Source: Pontederia crassipes
Taxonomy: Eukaryota > Streptophyta > Magnoliopsida > Commelinales > Pontederiaceae
Assembly (NCBI GenBank): GCA_030549335.1
Contig: CM060195.1
Span: forward strand, 9,577,501 to 9,641,500
Direction of reading: 5' to 3'
DNA length: 64,000 nt
Below, piece after piece: positions 32,910 to 44,201 of this stretch (position 1 is its first letter; each line of letters starts with the position of its first letter). A program made the translations under genes and the position numbers. The notes beneath the pieces were generated by a model, which ran no database searches, had not been told where the DNA came from, and saw nothing but the letters and a program-made list of their open reading frames with translations.

Positions 32910-35808
32910 TATCACACACTAGTTAGGAATGTTACATATGGTATCAAATCCACTCTGCGTGAGCCTCTGTGCATAATGGGGCGCGATCACTCAACGAGGA
33001 AGTTGGGTCCCCTAAGGGGGGAAGGATGCATGAGCCATGCTTTGAATTAGTCTTACATGCACAAGTCACGAGAGACATGCTTGGTACATTTGATAATATA
33101 ACCTTGTATAGGTGTGACGCATTTTAGCAAAACCGTGTGGGTTGAGGCCCAAAGAAAAAAAATATCACACACTAGTTAAGAATGTTACATATAATATCAG
33201 AGCCACTCCGCGTGGACCTTTATTCATAGTGGGGTGTGATCACTCAAAGAGGACGTTGAGTTCCTTAAGGGGGAAGGATGTATGAGGCATGCCTTGGATT
33301 AGTCCCACATGCATAAGCCACGGGAAAGATGCTGAATATATATATTAGCAAGACCTTGACTTGGTAGGATGCGTTATGATAAAATTGTACGTGTCGAGGC
33401 CCAAAACGGACAATATCCCACACATGCAAGGGTGTTACATATGGTATCAAAGCCAATTTGTGAGCCTCTGTCCATGATAGGGTGTGATCACTCAATGAGA
33501 CATTGAGTCCCCTAAAGGGGAAGGATGCACGAGGCATGCTTGGATTAGTCCTACACGCACAAGTCACGGGAGAAATGCTGGGTATATATGAAAATATGAC
33601 CTTGTCCAAGTGTGATGGGTTTTAGAAAAATTGTGAGAACTGATGCCCAAAGCGGATAATTTCACTTGCTAATTAGGAATGTTACATATGATATCAAAGT
33701 CATTTCGCATGAATCTTTGTGCACGGTGGGTGCGATCACTCAATGAGAATGTTAAGTGCCCTAAGGAGGGAAGGATGCATGAGGCATGCTTTGAATTAGT
33801 CTCATATGCATAAGTCACGGGAGAGATGTTGGGTATATATGAGAATATATTCTTCACTAAGTGTGATGAGTTTTGCTAAAATCATGCAGGCTGAGGTACA
33901 AAGCAGATAATATCTTATGTAAGTGCAAGGGTATTACATACGATATCAAAGTCACTCTATGAGTCTATGTGCCCGGTGTGATGAAATCACTCAATAAGAA
34001 CGTTGAGTCCCCTAAAGGGAAAAGATGCATGAGACATGCTTGGATTAGTTCTACATGCACAAGTCACGAGTGAAATGCTGGATATATATGAAAAGATGAC
34101 CTTTTCCAAGTGTGACAGATTTTGGCAAAACCGTGTGATGCGTGTAGAATTGATAGCAAACGCTAGCAAGTGCACTAGTCGCTCAAGCAATAAAGTGAAT
34201 GAGTAAATTTATCGTTCCCACGAGGATGGTTAATAACTTATATTTTATTTTGACCTTGTTAATTGAGAAATTAAGAAAATATATGATTTTCAGAGGTGAA
34301 TAAAAAGAAAATAACAAAAATAAAAGAAATGATCACCTGGAGAAATAATGATTTGATGATTAAGGCAACTAATTATCTCCACTGGAATGTAATGAATTTT
34401 CTTAACTTAGAATTAGTTGAATCAATAACAAAGTGAATTTCCAAATTTAGTTAACCAATGTTTCAGGCTTTAACTACTATCTTATGAATAATTAAAATAA
34501 ATCAATCCTTTCAATTTTTAATTTACTTAATTAAATCATAAGATGCATTCAATCGGAATTAATATTAAGGGCTTTCTCAAGTCACCTTAATAACTTCACA
34601 TATTAGGTCTCTTTCGATTTTCCTAATCGTGGCATGCAATAATTAAGATCAATCCTAGAAACTATTATGAAAATAATCACTTCTTCTCAGATAGCAATCA
34701 AATCATAAATCATGAAATCAAAGGAAAGCATTAAACATGAAATTGCAATGCTATAAAAGATTCAAATCAAACTAATATCAAGAAGAATCGAATACATAAA
34801 CAGGGTTCAACTAGATGGCCCTAATGAAAGAATAAATCTGAGAATAACAACATCAAATCTAATGTAAAAGATGGGAAAAGAAAACGAAGAACTCTGGCAT
34901 AGGCTAAGCACGTCCTCTCTCGAGTTTTCAGCAGAGCTTCGTTGTTGTCCTCGCACTTCTCCTCTTTGTAGGCTTCAAAAGTATGCCACAGGGATCCTTT
35001 TACAGGCCCTCTTCTGTCTCTTTTTATAGGTTTTTTCGTCCCCCAAGGAAAGAAACTAAAAATATATCCAAAAAGTGGATAAAAACGGCTTTAAAAAAGC
35101 CTAACAGACCACCGTCACGATCGTGAAAGGCTCCGGCACGGCCGTGACAGAAGGCTGAAAAGACTGAAAAATACTTAGCCAAATTTTTGCTGAAATTTAT
35201 CTGTCACGGCCATGACAGGAACTGACACGGCTGTGACAGTAACTTAGGCAATTTTTGAGTGCTGAATCTTTCTGTCACAGCCATGACCAGAACTGTCACG
35301 GCCGTGACAGTCTTCTGAGTTGTTTTAGACATTTTCTTGCCTTGATTTCAACGTTCTCTCGTATCCTGCCATGAATAATTTTCAGATTTAGGTAGAAATC
35401 AAATCTAAATAAAAAATATATGAAAACAAATCAAAATTCCTTTTTTCTAAACATAAAAACATTCTAAAGTGTTAATCAAATGACCTAAACTAATGCATGA
35501 TTTTCCGTGCATCACCGTGCAAGCTGATGCTCAAAGCGAATAATTTCACACGCTAATTAGGAATGTTACATTTTATATTAGAGTCACTTCGCATGAGCCT
35601 TTGTGCATAGTGCGATAAATCAACTAGAATGTTGAGTCCCCTAAGGGGGAAAGGATGCATGAGGCTGGATTAGTCTCATATGCATAAATCGCGAGAGAGA
35701 TATTGGGTATATAAGAGAATATGTTCACCAGGTGTGATGCGTTTAGTTAAAATCATGTGAGCTGAGGTCCAAAGCGGACAATATACTACGCAAGTGCAAA
35801 GGTGTTAC
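32910..35808 (+). repeat. Tandem TRIM (miniature LTR retrotransposon) array
   Basis: At least six repeat units spaced about 250 bp apart. Each has an LTR-like part ending GTTACA (with CCAAAGCGGACAATAT), a Met-tRNA primer-site-like motif (TGGTATCAGAGCC in its best form), a short middle with CACTCAACGAGGACGTTGAG, a purine tract (CCTAAGGGGGAAGGATG) and the start of the next LTR (TTAGTCCCACATGCA). Primer-site motifs fall at about 32939, 33192, 33442, 33689, 33941 and 35575. Once the inserted solo LTR is subtracted the last gap is again 250 bp. There is no coding capacity, as usual for TRIMs. Copies are worn. Confidence 0.75.
34136..35514 (-). mobile_element. Solo Athila-like LTR inside the TRIM array
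   Basis: Bounded by TGATGCGTG and CGTGCATCA, with a perfect 5-bp target duplication CCGTG (34131-34135 and 35515-35519). It is read on the minus strand. Six or more CACGGCCGTGAC-type palindromes lie at 35105-35310, upstream (in its own orientation) of a TATA box at 35028-35021. It is related to the LTR at 27600-29101. Fossil, no coding part. Confidence 0.85.
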
Positions 35809-35815
35809 AAATACT

Positions 35816-36732
35816 ATTCTATAACATCTTTTAAACCATCAAAATTTTATTGACTTTAATGAATTTAAATAAGATTTGAATATAAGTTTATAATGATCAC
35901 TTTTGCATTTTATCCATACAAAACTATGTATTGGTATTGTTGTTCCTTAAACATTTTGTCCATTAAATGGAGGTGTACAAAAAATTAACAAATATTGAGC
36001 AAAATAAAGCAGCAATCTCAAAATCATCAAAAGAAAGTAGAAATGGCAGGTAAGTAGTCGACAACAAATTTATTAGAGAGGAAATTTGAAGGTAAGTAGC
36101 TGACGATGACAAAATTTGACGAATTGACAGACATTTTGAAACAAAATTTAAAAATGAATTAAGGGAGGATAATGGATTTAAAAATGAAAATAAATGGAAA
36201 ATATAAGACAAAGATGAATGGAGATTACATATTAAAATATTCTATATGTATATACACTCAAAATCATTCTAGAAAAAGAAATAATCTGATATGGCAAAAT
36301 TTGAATGATCCTTTTTGCATTTAGTTCATATGATTCAAACATAGTTATTTATTTTCGGAATAATAAAGAAAAGTGTTACTCATTATCATACAACACTCAA
36401 TTAGGATTTTTGAGATGATAGATTTCTTTTGAATAAACAAATCATTTGAATGAAATGAAAGTAGAAGATTACGAGTGAAACAATGGAAATAAGTTTAGCC
36501 ATTGATATTTTGGCAGTAAACCATATTAGGCTACTAATTTAACCAAAAAACTTAGGCAACTACTAAACACAACTTGAAAGGAAAATAAAAATATTATGAC
36601 CGGTCAATGCATGTAATTCAGAATGAATCACATCTTTACTTCCTATGGATGGAAGGATGGTGAATCAACCATATGACTAAAAAACATTTCACTAAAATCA
36701 AATGCAAGGAAACAAACTAGAATACAATTAAA

Positions 36733-36769
<37 letters not shown>

Positions 36770-37560
36770 AATGTGGATCTCATCTTGGATTTTATGATAT
36801 CAATTTCATACCTCATATTAATAACAAATATGCCCAATAGAAGTAGTCCTTTCCACCTTCCTCAATGATATCAGTCCTCAAGAGGCAAAAATTTGAAAGG
36901 CTCAACATGATGGGGTGACACCATGATAATCTCTCTCTATATATTGTGCTAAAGAAACCATATGCGTTCAAGAAGTTGAAGCGTTGGGATATTGTCTAAC
37001 CTGGGTGCAGTAAATAGTACGGTTATAATAATAATTTTTATTTTGTATAATAATAAATAAAAAAGGAATGTGAAGCATCAATACCTATGGTTTTTTTTCT
37101 ATACTACACATCATTCTGTTTTTACCACATTTCACAATTTTATTTCGAAGAAAGAAGAGAAATACGAATGATGGTAGAAGAATAAATGTCTATATAGATT
37201 GTCATTGGATGTGGTTATATATAAATCATAAAAATAAGAAATTTAATAGATATAGACACAACAAAATTTTAAAAAAAATCAAAAGAAGACGTAAATAGAA
37301 GGATGAATGGAGAATTACCTGACATAAAATAAAGGGGCTTGGAATATGGGATTAGAGGTATATTAAATTCATGATTTAGTAATGTTAGAGATAATATAGT
37401 GACAAAAAAAATGGATATATAATAGTCTTAGTGAATTATTAAAGCACCCTAGTTAATGGTTCTTTAATGATGCACAATGACACATAGAGATTTAAATGGA
37501 AAGAAACTAAAAAAGTGAAAAAAATCAGAAAATAGATAAATGAGAATGCAATGCTGGGAA
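35816..37560. other. AT-rich DNA, no gene seen
   Basis: Contains an (AT)n tract at about 36737-36769. No element ends, RNA genes or meaningful frames are visible. Confidence 0.5.
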
Positions 37561-37564
37561 ATGT

Positions 37565-38250
37565 CAATAATGTTATCAAAACTGGACCGGACTAGCCAGT
37601 TCAATCATGAACCAGCTGAAAATTCTGTTCGGTTTGATGTTAAAATCAGTTTTGGCATTGAACCAAGAAAAACTGGTTGAACCGTCCGGTCAACCCGGTT
37701 CAATGCAAATTTTGAAGAATAAATTAAAAAATGATAAAAATAAGAATGTTAAAAAAGGAAAAAGGAAAGTAATATAACAAAGGTAAAAAAGGAGAGAATA
37801 TCACATGTCTAAAATTAAATAGGGATTGAAATAAAAAAAGGTAGGTATTTTAAAATTGAATAACATTAAAATGGAAAATTATCAAAGGGCATAAATAAAG
37901 GAAATAAAAAAAAAGTGTTAAAGAAAAAGAGAAATGAGAATAATTTAAGATAAAATTTATTAATATAGCATCTATCATCAATAAAAAATACATATTAAAT
38001 TAGTAATAATCTATTTATATTTATATGTCAATGATTATTCAAATTTGTAATAAATTAAAAATATGTTATAGTAATTTTTAATATTATTAATAGGTTATTA
38101 GTACAATATTCATATAATATATCATATAATTTATATTATATCTTTATAATTATTATAAATAATATTATTTTAATAAAATTTGGTTCAATCCGATCCGCAA
38201 CTCAGTAAGGAGTACAGTCCGATTCTAAAAATATTGAAAAATGTTCTAAT
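37565..38250. repeat. Possible non-autonomous DNA element with ACCGG-rich ends
   Basis: Starts with a block rich in ACTGGACCGGACTAGCCAG / GAACCGTCCGGTCAACC and ends with TTGGTTCAATCCGATCCG...ACAGTCCGATTCTAAAAA; the middle is very AT-rich. The two ends are loosely complementary. I recognise the style from plant intergenic repeats but cannot name the family or show a target duplication. Confidence 0.35.
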
Positions 38251-38685
38251 TTGAAAAATGTTCTAATGCACCAGCTTTATTTATATATATATATATTGAA
38301 AAGGAAAGGTCACACTAAAATTTGAAATTGTTAAAATATCAGTTTCGATGATAATATACCACCATCTTATTCTTTCACAAGTTAAAGATGTCAATTTGCA
38401 TTCTTTATATATACTCGTAGGCATGAACGGCTAATCTTGTGAGAAAAGGTTCAAATGAAATTAACATAATTGAAAGAGTAGACCAACAAATTACACAAAA
38501 AATAACATGAGTAGATGTTCACAAGTATAGAACATATATGAGGCATCTATTGATCGATGTTTACAGAGGGGGGAAAAGATATCCCGCCGGCAGAAATTAT
38601 TTCCTTACAATACAAGAAGCAGAATCTTGTGCCTTTTTTGTTTTCAGAGAAAAACTATTCAAAGAACAATACCAAGTACTAAATT

Positions 38686-39465
38686 CTAATATGCAACTTG
38701 GAAACCATGAGGTAACCCCTGGTACACACGTCTTCTCCAGCCAAAAGATCGACCCACTTCATAGATTCCCAAGAACCCTCTGCATGCTGAGATGAAACGT
38801 AGAATCATGAGACGTCGTTCTCGAACCCGATAACGCTTAGCAGTGATATTTTCTGGGATCCCTAAACCAGGAAAGATTCCCTGCACAGACATCACCGGAT
38901 CAAACAAGAACACTGGGAGCAAGGCAGAGAGAGAGAGAGAGGAAAAGAAGAGATCTTTGTTTCGTGATCGTCAAAGAAGAGATAAACTTACCGCCAGATA
39001 CTCCCGGGCTTTCTTGTGTGGCCTCTTCGGACGACGTGGTGGCTTCTTCCCGGTAATGGCTATGAAATCTGCCATGATCTCGTCCTCACTCAACCCGACC
39101 GAGAACCTAACTGCCTTGGCCGCTTTCTTGACCCCACGGCTTTCACCATCCACGGCCCCTTTGGACCTCAAGTTAAACCTGTCGTGCGCGCTTGCACTGG
39201 CAGAGGGAGAGCCGCCGCGGTTCTTTGACGTGGCCGCCGGAGTCCGGTCGCGGTCGCACTTATTTTTTAATTTCGACCGCTTCATGGGGACGGGTGATGG
39301 AGACGACGGCACCTGTGGGACATTCTTGGTGTTGGCTTGGTCGTCATCGGGCGGTCCGCAGCTCAGCCGGCGTGAGCCCCACCGGAGCGTCGGGTCAATG
39401 AAAAACGCCGAGAAGTTTGGATCGACCGTGGAGGGATGCTGCTGATGGGCGTACATCACCTCCAT
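38686..39465 (-). CDS. DUF1639 family protein, two exons
   Basis: Plant-specific protein of unknown biochemical role. Join of 39465-38992 and 38880-38686 on the minus strand gives 222 residues. The donor is GCG|GTAAGT and the acceptor TGTGCAG|GGA, phase 0, with a 111-bp intron. The DUF1639 signature spans about residues 121-181: LSEDEIMADFIAITGKKPPR, a basic run, then after the splice FPGLGIPENITAKRYRV. Family members usually have FPGLWL there. Before it lies a Ser/Pro/Lys-rich, probably disordered region with KRSKLKNK, which could aid nuclear import (inference). The ATG at 39465 (context CCCATGG) is the first in frame. The 41-residue tail after RVRERR is longer than I expect and could be an alternative 3' end. 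It is the only intact host gene seen, flanked by transposons on both sides. Confidence 0.8.
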
Positions 39466-39550
39466 GGGATTGGGAATATGCAGCAGTAGCAGCAGCACCA
39501 AACGAAGATGATCCTGGGAGCAAATGATGCCGATCGGAACAGACGGAGGA

Positions 39551-39558
39551 GTTTTATA
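39551..39558 (-). promoter_or_regulatory. Probable TATA box of the DUF1639 gene
   Basis: TATAAAAC on the minus strand, about 86 bp upstream of the chosen ATG. A start site 25-35 bp downstream would give a 5' leader of about 55 bases. This is inference from motif and spacing only. Confidence 0.45.
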
Positions 39559-39879
39559 AGAATCGATACCAGTAAACCGAGGAGGAGGAAGAGTTTAATG
39601 CAGAGTCTATTTTTTTTCCTTTCCCTGTTCGGATTCATATTTTCAGGTTTCGCCTCTAACGGTCGAGTTGCGAAAGCCTGTGAGGAGCAATAGCGATCGC
39701 TGGATAGATAATGGGACGGCATGGATGCGTTAACTGGTGGATAAAAAAATATGAATTTGGCGGGAGTTGTTCTTACATTATACACACCGCATCACGAATA
39801 AGAGCACTTGGCTATAATCCCTCCATTACCATTTACCATTTAATTTCTTCTTCCCAATTCAAAATATAGGCATACTACG

Positions 39880-40465
39880 ACTCGTTTGGTTGGGAATCAG
39901 GTTGGAATCAAGGGTTGGTTTGGTTTCAACCTGTTTCCTCAAACACTAAGCTGCGACTTGATTTCGAGGTGAAACCAAGTCGTTGAAATTATGGTCACCT
40001 TAGTTCTAAGTGCTCCTATTCCATTTTTTTGACGGAACCAGAGCTAGCTACAGTTTGCTTTTTTTGTCTGATGTGAGTCATTTTTTTTTTCTATTTTCAT
40101 TTCTTGTTTTCTCTCTCTTCCATATTTCTCTTATAAAATAAATTATTTAATAAATATAAAATATTTATATTAAAGGAATAATATAATATTATTTATTACT
40201 TATTATTTCATTAAAAATTATAATATTTCATTAAATATAATTAATTAAAAAATGATTTTTATATTTAAATAATATATTTTCAACAAAAGTTTTTTCATAA
40301 AAAAATTTAAATTTTATTTTTATTAATAAAATTATACTTTACATTTATAAAAATTATTTTAATTCAAAACCCACAAAAAATTAATCTATCACATCAATTC
40401 ACCCCTATCAATTCAACTATTCATCAAGAACTTAGGAGGAACCACAGTTTCATTTCCAAACGCAG
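39880..40465. mobile_element. MITE-like element with CGTTTGG ends
   Basis: Left end CTCGTTTGGTTGGGAATCAG and right end ATTTCCAAACGCAG are inverted-repeat partners of the GTTTGG type common to plant hAT and Tourist MITEs. The interior is AT-rich without coding. It lies directly left of the CACTA element. No convincing target duplication was found. Confidence 0.5.
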
Positions 40466-40999
40466 CTTACAAGAAAAGATCATTATTTTCGACAAAAATT
40501 ACCGACGATTGAACATCCCTCCCAGTTTCCAAAATTTTTTATGACGATTAACAATATCATTCGAAAATAAAGGCGCAAATTTTCCCATGGCTTTAACCAT
40601 CACAACTTCTGACGACAAACTACCCATCGCAAATTTGGGTGGCTACGACTACCTTCCAATGGTTGTAAAGCCATCGAAAGTTCCCACGGCTCAAGTTGCG
40701 GGAAATAGAGAAAATATTTTATATTATATAGGCTTGAGCTTAATATTTTATATTATGTTATGAGGCATTTACCACAGCTACGATCGAAACATCCGACGAT
40801 TTCGCATATTATCATATAAAAGTATGTAATATGGATTATTATATTACGAGGGCTTTTCGACGGCTATAGCCACAGGAAGAGGACTGTCGAAAGTTTCCAC
40901 GACTAAAGTGCATGAATTCTAATTTAATATATATATATAATATTATACTATTATAGTATGATTAATAAAAGGATGTAAGATTAGTTATTATATTATGAG

Positions 41000-41180
41000 A
41001 GCTTTCCGGCTATAGCCATGGGAATTTTCGACGGGAAGAGGACTGTCGGAAGTTTCGACGACTATATCGTGGGAATTTCCGATGGGAAGAGGACCGTCGA
41101 AAGTTCCGACAGCTATAGTCGTGGGAATTTTCGATGGGAAGAGGACTGTCAGAAGTTCCCACGGCTAAAGCTGTGGGAAT
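41000..41180 (+). repeat. About 57-bp tandem subterminal repeat of the CACTA element
   Basis: Three imperfect copies of a unit containing GTGGGAATTTTCGA, GGGAAGAGGACTGTCG and AAGTTCC. The single GGCTATAGCC palindromes nearby (about 40864, 40992, 41279) belong to the same set. Such repeats are where CACTA transposases are known to bind. Confidence 0.6.
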
Positions 41181-41439
41181 ACGATTTTAATATATATAAT
41201 ATATAATATATATTATACTATAATATTATGATATAAAAGGATGTTAGATTAATTATTATATATTACGAGGAACTTCCGATGGCTATAGCCATGGGAATTA
41301 AAAAAATATATATTACAATGTATTAATGTCACTAAGTAAATTATTTTATATTATAATAATCAACATACGAAGCCGTCGTTAAGTCCGTCAAAAGCTCTTT
41401 CAATAATTAACCGGCCCTAATTTTCTCCCATTCATTTCT

Positions 41440-42140
41440 CCCTCGCATGACCCCTGTGGACTTCGACGCCCTGCTCCCACTCATGCTTCGGTGACCTACT
41501 CCCGCTCACGCTCCAATGACCTACTCCCGCTCATAATCTGGCAACCTACAACTGACCAGAATGCTACTGCTCATGCTTCGGCGATTCCTGCTCCCGCTTC
41601 GGCGATCCCCCTTCTAAGGATGCGTGCACGCCTCCGGTGATTCCCCTTGGAAGCACGCGTGCACCCCTCGGTCCCCTCTCGTGATTTTCCCCTCTCAACC
41701 CTGGCGGGACCTGGTCAGAGACGATCGCAGCCGTCACTACCATCGGGCTTCCTACGATCATCACCTACCGCTGCAAGCCCGGTTGGGCTTGCTGCAACCT
41801 CCGCCTTCCACTGTTGGGCTTGCAGCCACCACCGACGTCGAATGGTGTTCCTTCAGCCACCCCTCACCACTGGTCGTCCAATCCAACATTTCGTGGTTGC
41901 CTGCTGCCCGTGCATGATGGAATCCAACTGCTAACGCCATTCGGCGACGGTGTCCGAGCACGCATGGAGTTTGAGGGGGCCACCTCCGCCAGATTCGGCC
42001 ATTCATGGACAAATATGGTCATTCACGATCGTCACAGCCATGAACGATCGGATCTGACATTTGACGACCAGATCTGATCGTCATGACCATGAGCGGTCGG
42101 AATGCCGTCATGGCCAGATCCGACTGTCACGGCCAGATCT
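41440..42140 (+). other. GC-rich leader region of the CACTA element
   Basis: Repeats of CTCCCGCTCA(CG/TA) and ATGCTTCGG(C/T)GA occur at 41460-41640. A run of GATCTGA(C/T)CGTCA(T/C)GGCCA motifs lies at 42050-42150. Several long frames exist but resemble no protein I know. It is probably the promoter and 5' leader of the transposase, possibly with captured sequence. Confidence 0.4.
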
Positions 42141-42384
42141 GATCATCGGCCATGATTATTAATAGTGATAGTTGTAATTTGTATCTTACCATGTTAATAG
42201 TTTCAAATTGTTTTTATTTATTACTGACATGTTATTATTATATGTTGGTAGTTCTTACTTTAGTAATTTAAATTAAATCTTCACTTGTGTTACTAGTTGG
42301 ATTGCTTGTTAAGTAATGTGATTGTTATGGACATGCGTTAACATAATTACTTTTTTATTTTACATAGTAACATACAAGGAAATT

Positions 42385-42839
42385 ATGTTTCCTAGGGATC
42401 ATCGTCAATGGATGTACAATAGAACTAATTCCGGTCGTGTAGGATTGACAAAAGAATTTATAGATGGAGTTCAATATTAGACCACATTGACATGTCAGTC
42501 GGTACAGTTTCAACGAGAAGAAACTATTAGGTGTCCATGTTTAAAATGTCAAAACACAAAATTGTGAACTTTGAAGATAATCAAAGTTCATCTTTATAGA
42601 AAGGGTTTTAAACTCAATTACTGGTACTAGAGTGATCTTGGAGAGGAAGAACCGTCATTGAACCCATATCCTATAGAATTTCATCCTACCAATCTCGAGA
42701 ATGATTTTATTTTTAGATATGAAATTTGATCTACGATGCTACTACAATGATCATATTCCAATAAGAGTGCGGCGAGGAGTCATGACATTCTGAAGTCTTT
42801 GAATTTTTTAATTTACTAAATACCTCGAGTGAACCCTTA
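42385..42839 (+). pseudogene. CACTA transposase, piece 1 (transposase-associated domain)
   Basis: Begins MFPRDHRQWMYNRTNSGRVG. It continues with TIRCPCLKCQNTK and KVHLYRKGFKLNYW, the conserved pattern of the transposase-associated domain at the N-terminus of plant TNP2-type proteins (RCPC-x-KC zinc-binding core, VHLY-KGF). In-frame stops interrupt it, for example after CQNTKL. It ends at the MITE; the following residues SSEPL continue directly in piece 2. Confidence 0.75.
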
Positions 42840-43107
42840 GGCCCCGTTTGGACGAGGGTTAAAATAGGTTGGGGTTAAGGAATATATTCCATCGGATTAC
42901 ATAGTTTTTGAAGTTTGCACCCAATTACGTGTATTCCACCTTTTATAAAGAATACAAAAACTCACAGATTTTCTCTATTTGCAAGATTAACTTTTTTAAA
43001 AATGACAAGATTGCCCTTCGTACTTTTTACCGAATAAAGCATGCGTTTGGCTATAATCCATAGAATATCCATATATTCTCCTACTTAACCCCCAACCAAA
43101 TGCCACC
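42840..43107. mobile_element. Tourist-like MITE in the CACTA transposase gene
   Basis: 268 bp with inverted ends GGCCCCGTTTGG and CCAAATGCCACC and a perfect 3-bp duplication TTA (42837-42839 and 43108-43110), the PIF/Harbinger target preference. Removing it and one TTA restores the transposase reading EPLWTGCENHLELS, which confirms the boundaries. The interior has paired GGTTAAAATAGG / ATATTCTCCTACTTAACC arms and no coding. Confidence 0.8.
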
Positions 43108-43422
43108 TTATGGACCGGTTGCGAAAATCATTTAGAATTATCACTAGCCATTAGAATTTAAATTTGATACCCGATCATAAAAGATGCATTTATGAAGATA
43201 TTAAAAGAGGTCACACCATCCGGGCTCGAATTCCTAGGAACTATTATAGGACTAAGAGACTAGTTTCAAAACATGGTTTTGGTTCCAGCAAAATAGATTG
43301 TTGTCGAAATGGATGTATGTTATTTTATGGTGATGACATAGATTTGAGAGAATTCAAATTTTGTGGTGTTGAAGGATATAAATCAACTACAAAAAAATGA
43401 GGTTGTAGTAAAGGCAATGAAC
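43108..43422 (+). pseudogene. CACTA transposase, piece 2
   Basis: Reads LWTGCENHLELSLAIRI at the start, then NYYRTKRLVSKHGFGSSKID, CCRNGCMLFYGDD and REFKFCGVEGYKSTTKK. This is the region just before the TNP2 catalytic core, with the usual C-x-N-x-CMLY and C-x-x-CG-x-x-x-YKS blocks. Frame changes and stops are present. It ends at TGAAC, the duplicated target of the copia LTR. Confidence 0.75.
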
Positions 43423-44201
43423 TGTTGGATTTAAGTTTTAATGACATATTAAATTATATTTTGATGATACAAACCTCGAAAGATTAAAGATAAAATGCTA
43501 AAAAGTTTAAAGAAAAAGAGATAACTTTATGCACTACACTTTAATTAAATAATTGGCACTGATCTTATTACTTTTGGATGAAAGTGAACGATTGTAGAGA
43601 ATTCTGTTAGCTTTCCATAGACTCCAAGATTATCTAATTTGGATAATCGTACAAAAAGTTATGCTCAAAATAGTGCAGAGCGGTCAAACTATCGGTCGAA
43701 GCCATAAAGGTCGGTCGAGACAGTCCGGTCGACTGATCGGAGATACCGGTCGACCGATCAAGGCATAAGCTGCTCAAATGAAAATTATGAGACTGTACTG
43801 GTCAATATATCGGTTGATGCAGTGGCCGATCGATCAGCTCAACAGCTACAAATCAAAACTGCGAGACAGTACCGGTCGAGACACCGATCGATAGTTCGGT
43901 CGACTGACCAGCTGCGGTAATTGGAGAAATTAGCGCAACAATCATATTGTCCGGTCGACCGGCCCATAAATACGGTCGACCGGTCCATTACTGAAATGAA
44001 TAGTAACGGCTATATTTTGAGGATAAAAATGTGGAATTAATTCTGCACGAATTTTTCACATACCAGAGCCTATAAAAGGAGTGCCAAGGCCAGAAGCAAA
44101 AGCATCCATCCAAGAATTGAAGCAATACTTCAAGAAATCAAAAGAAGATCATTTCTCTTGAATTTATCATTTTAGAGCCTTTTTTCTTTCTCTCTTCTCT
44201 T

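Noticed and set aside
32910-35808. CRISPR-like or centromeric satellite array
   Set aside because: The spaced repeats contain primer-site, purine-tract and LTR-like parts in TRIM order, and the genome is a plant nuclear one.
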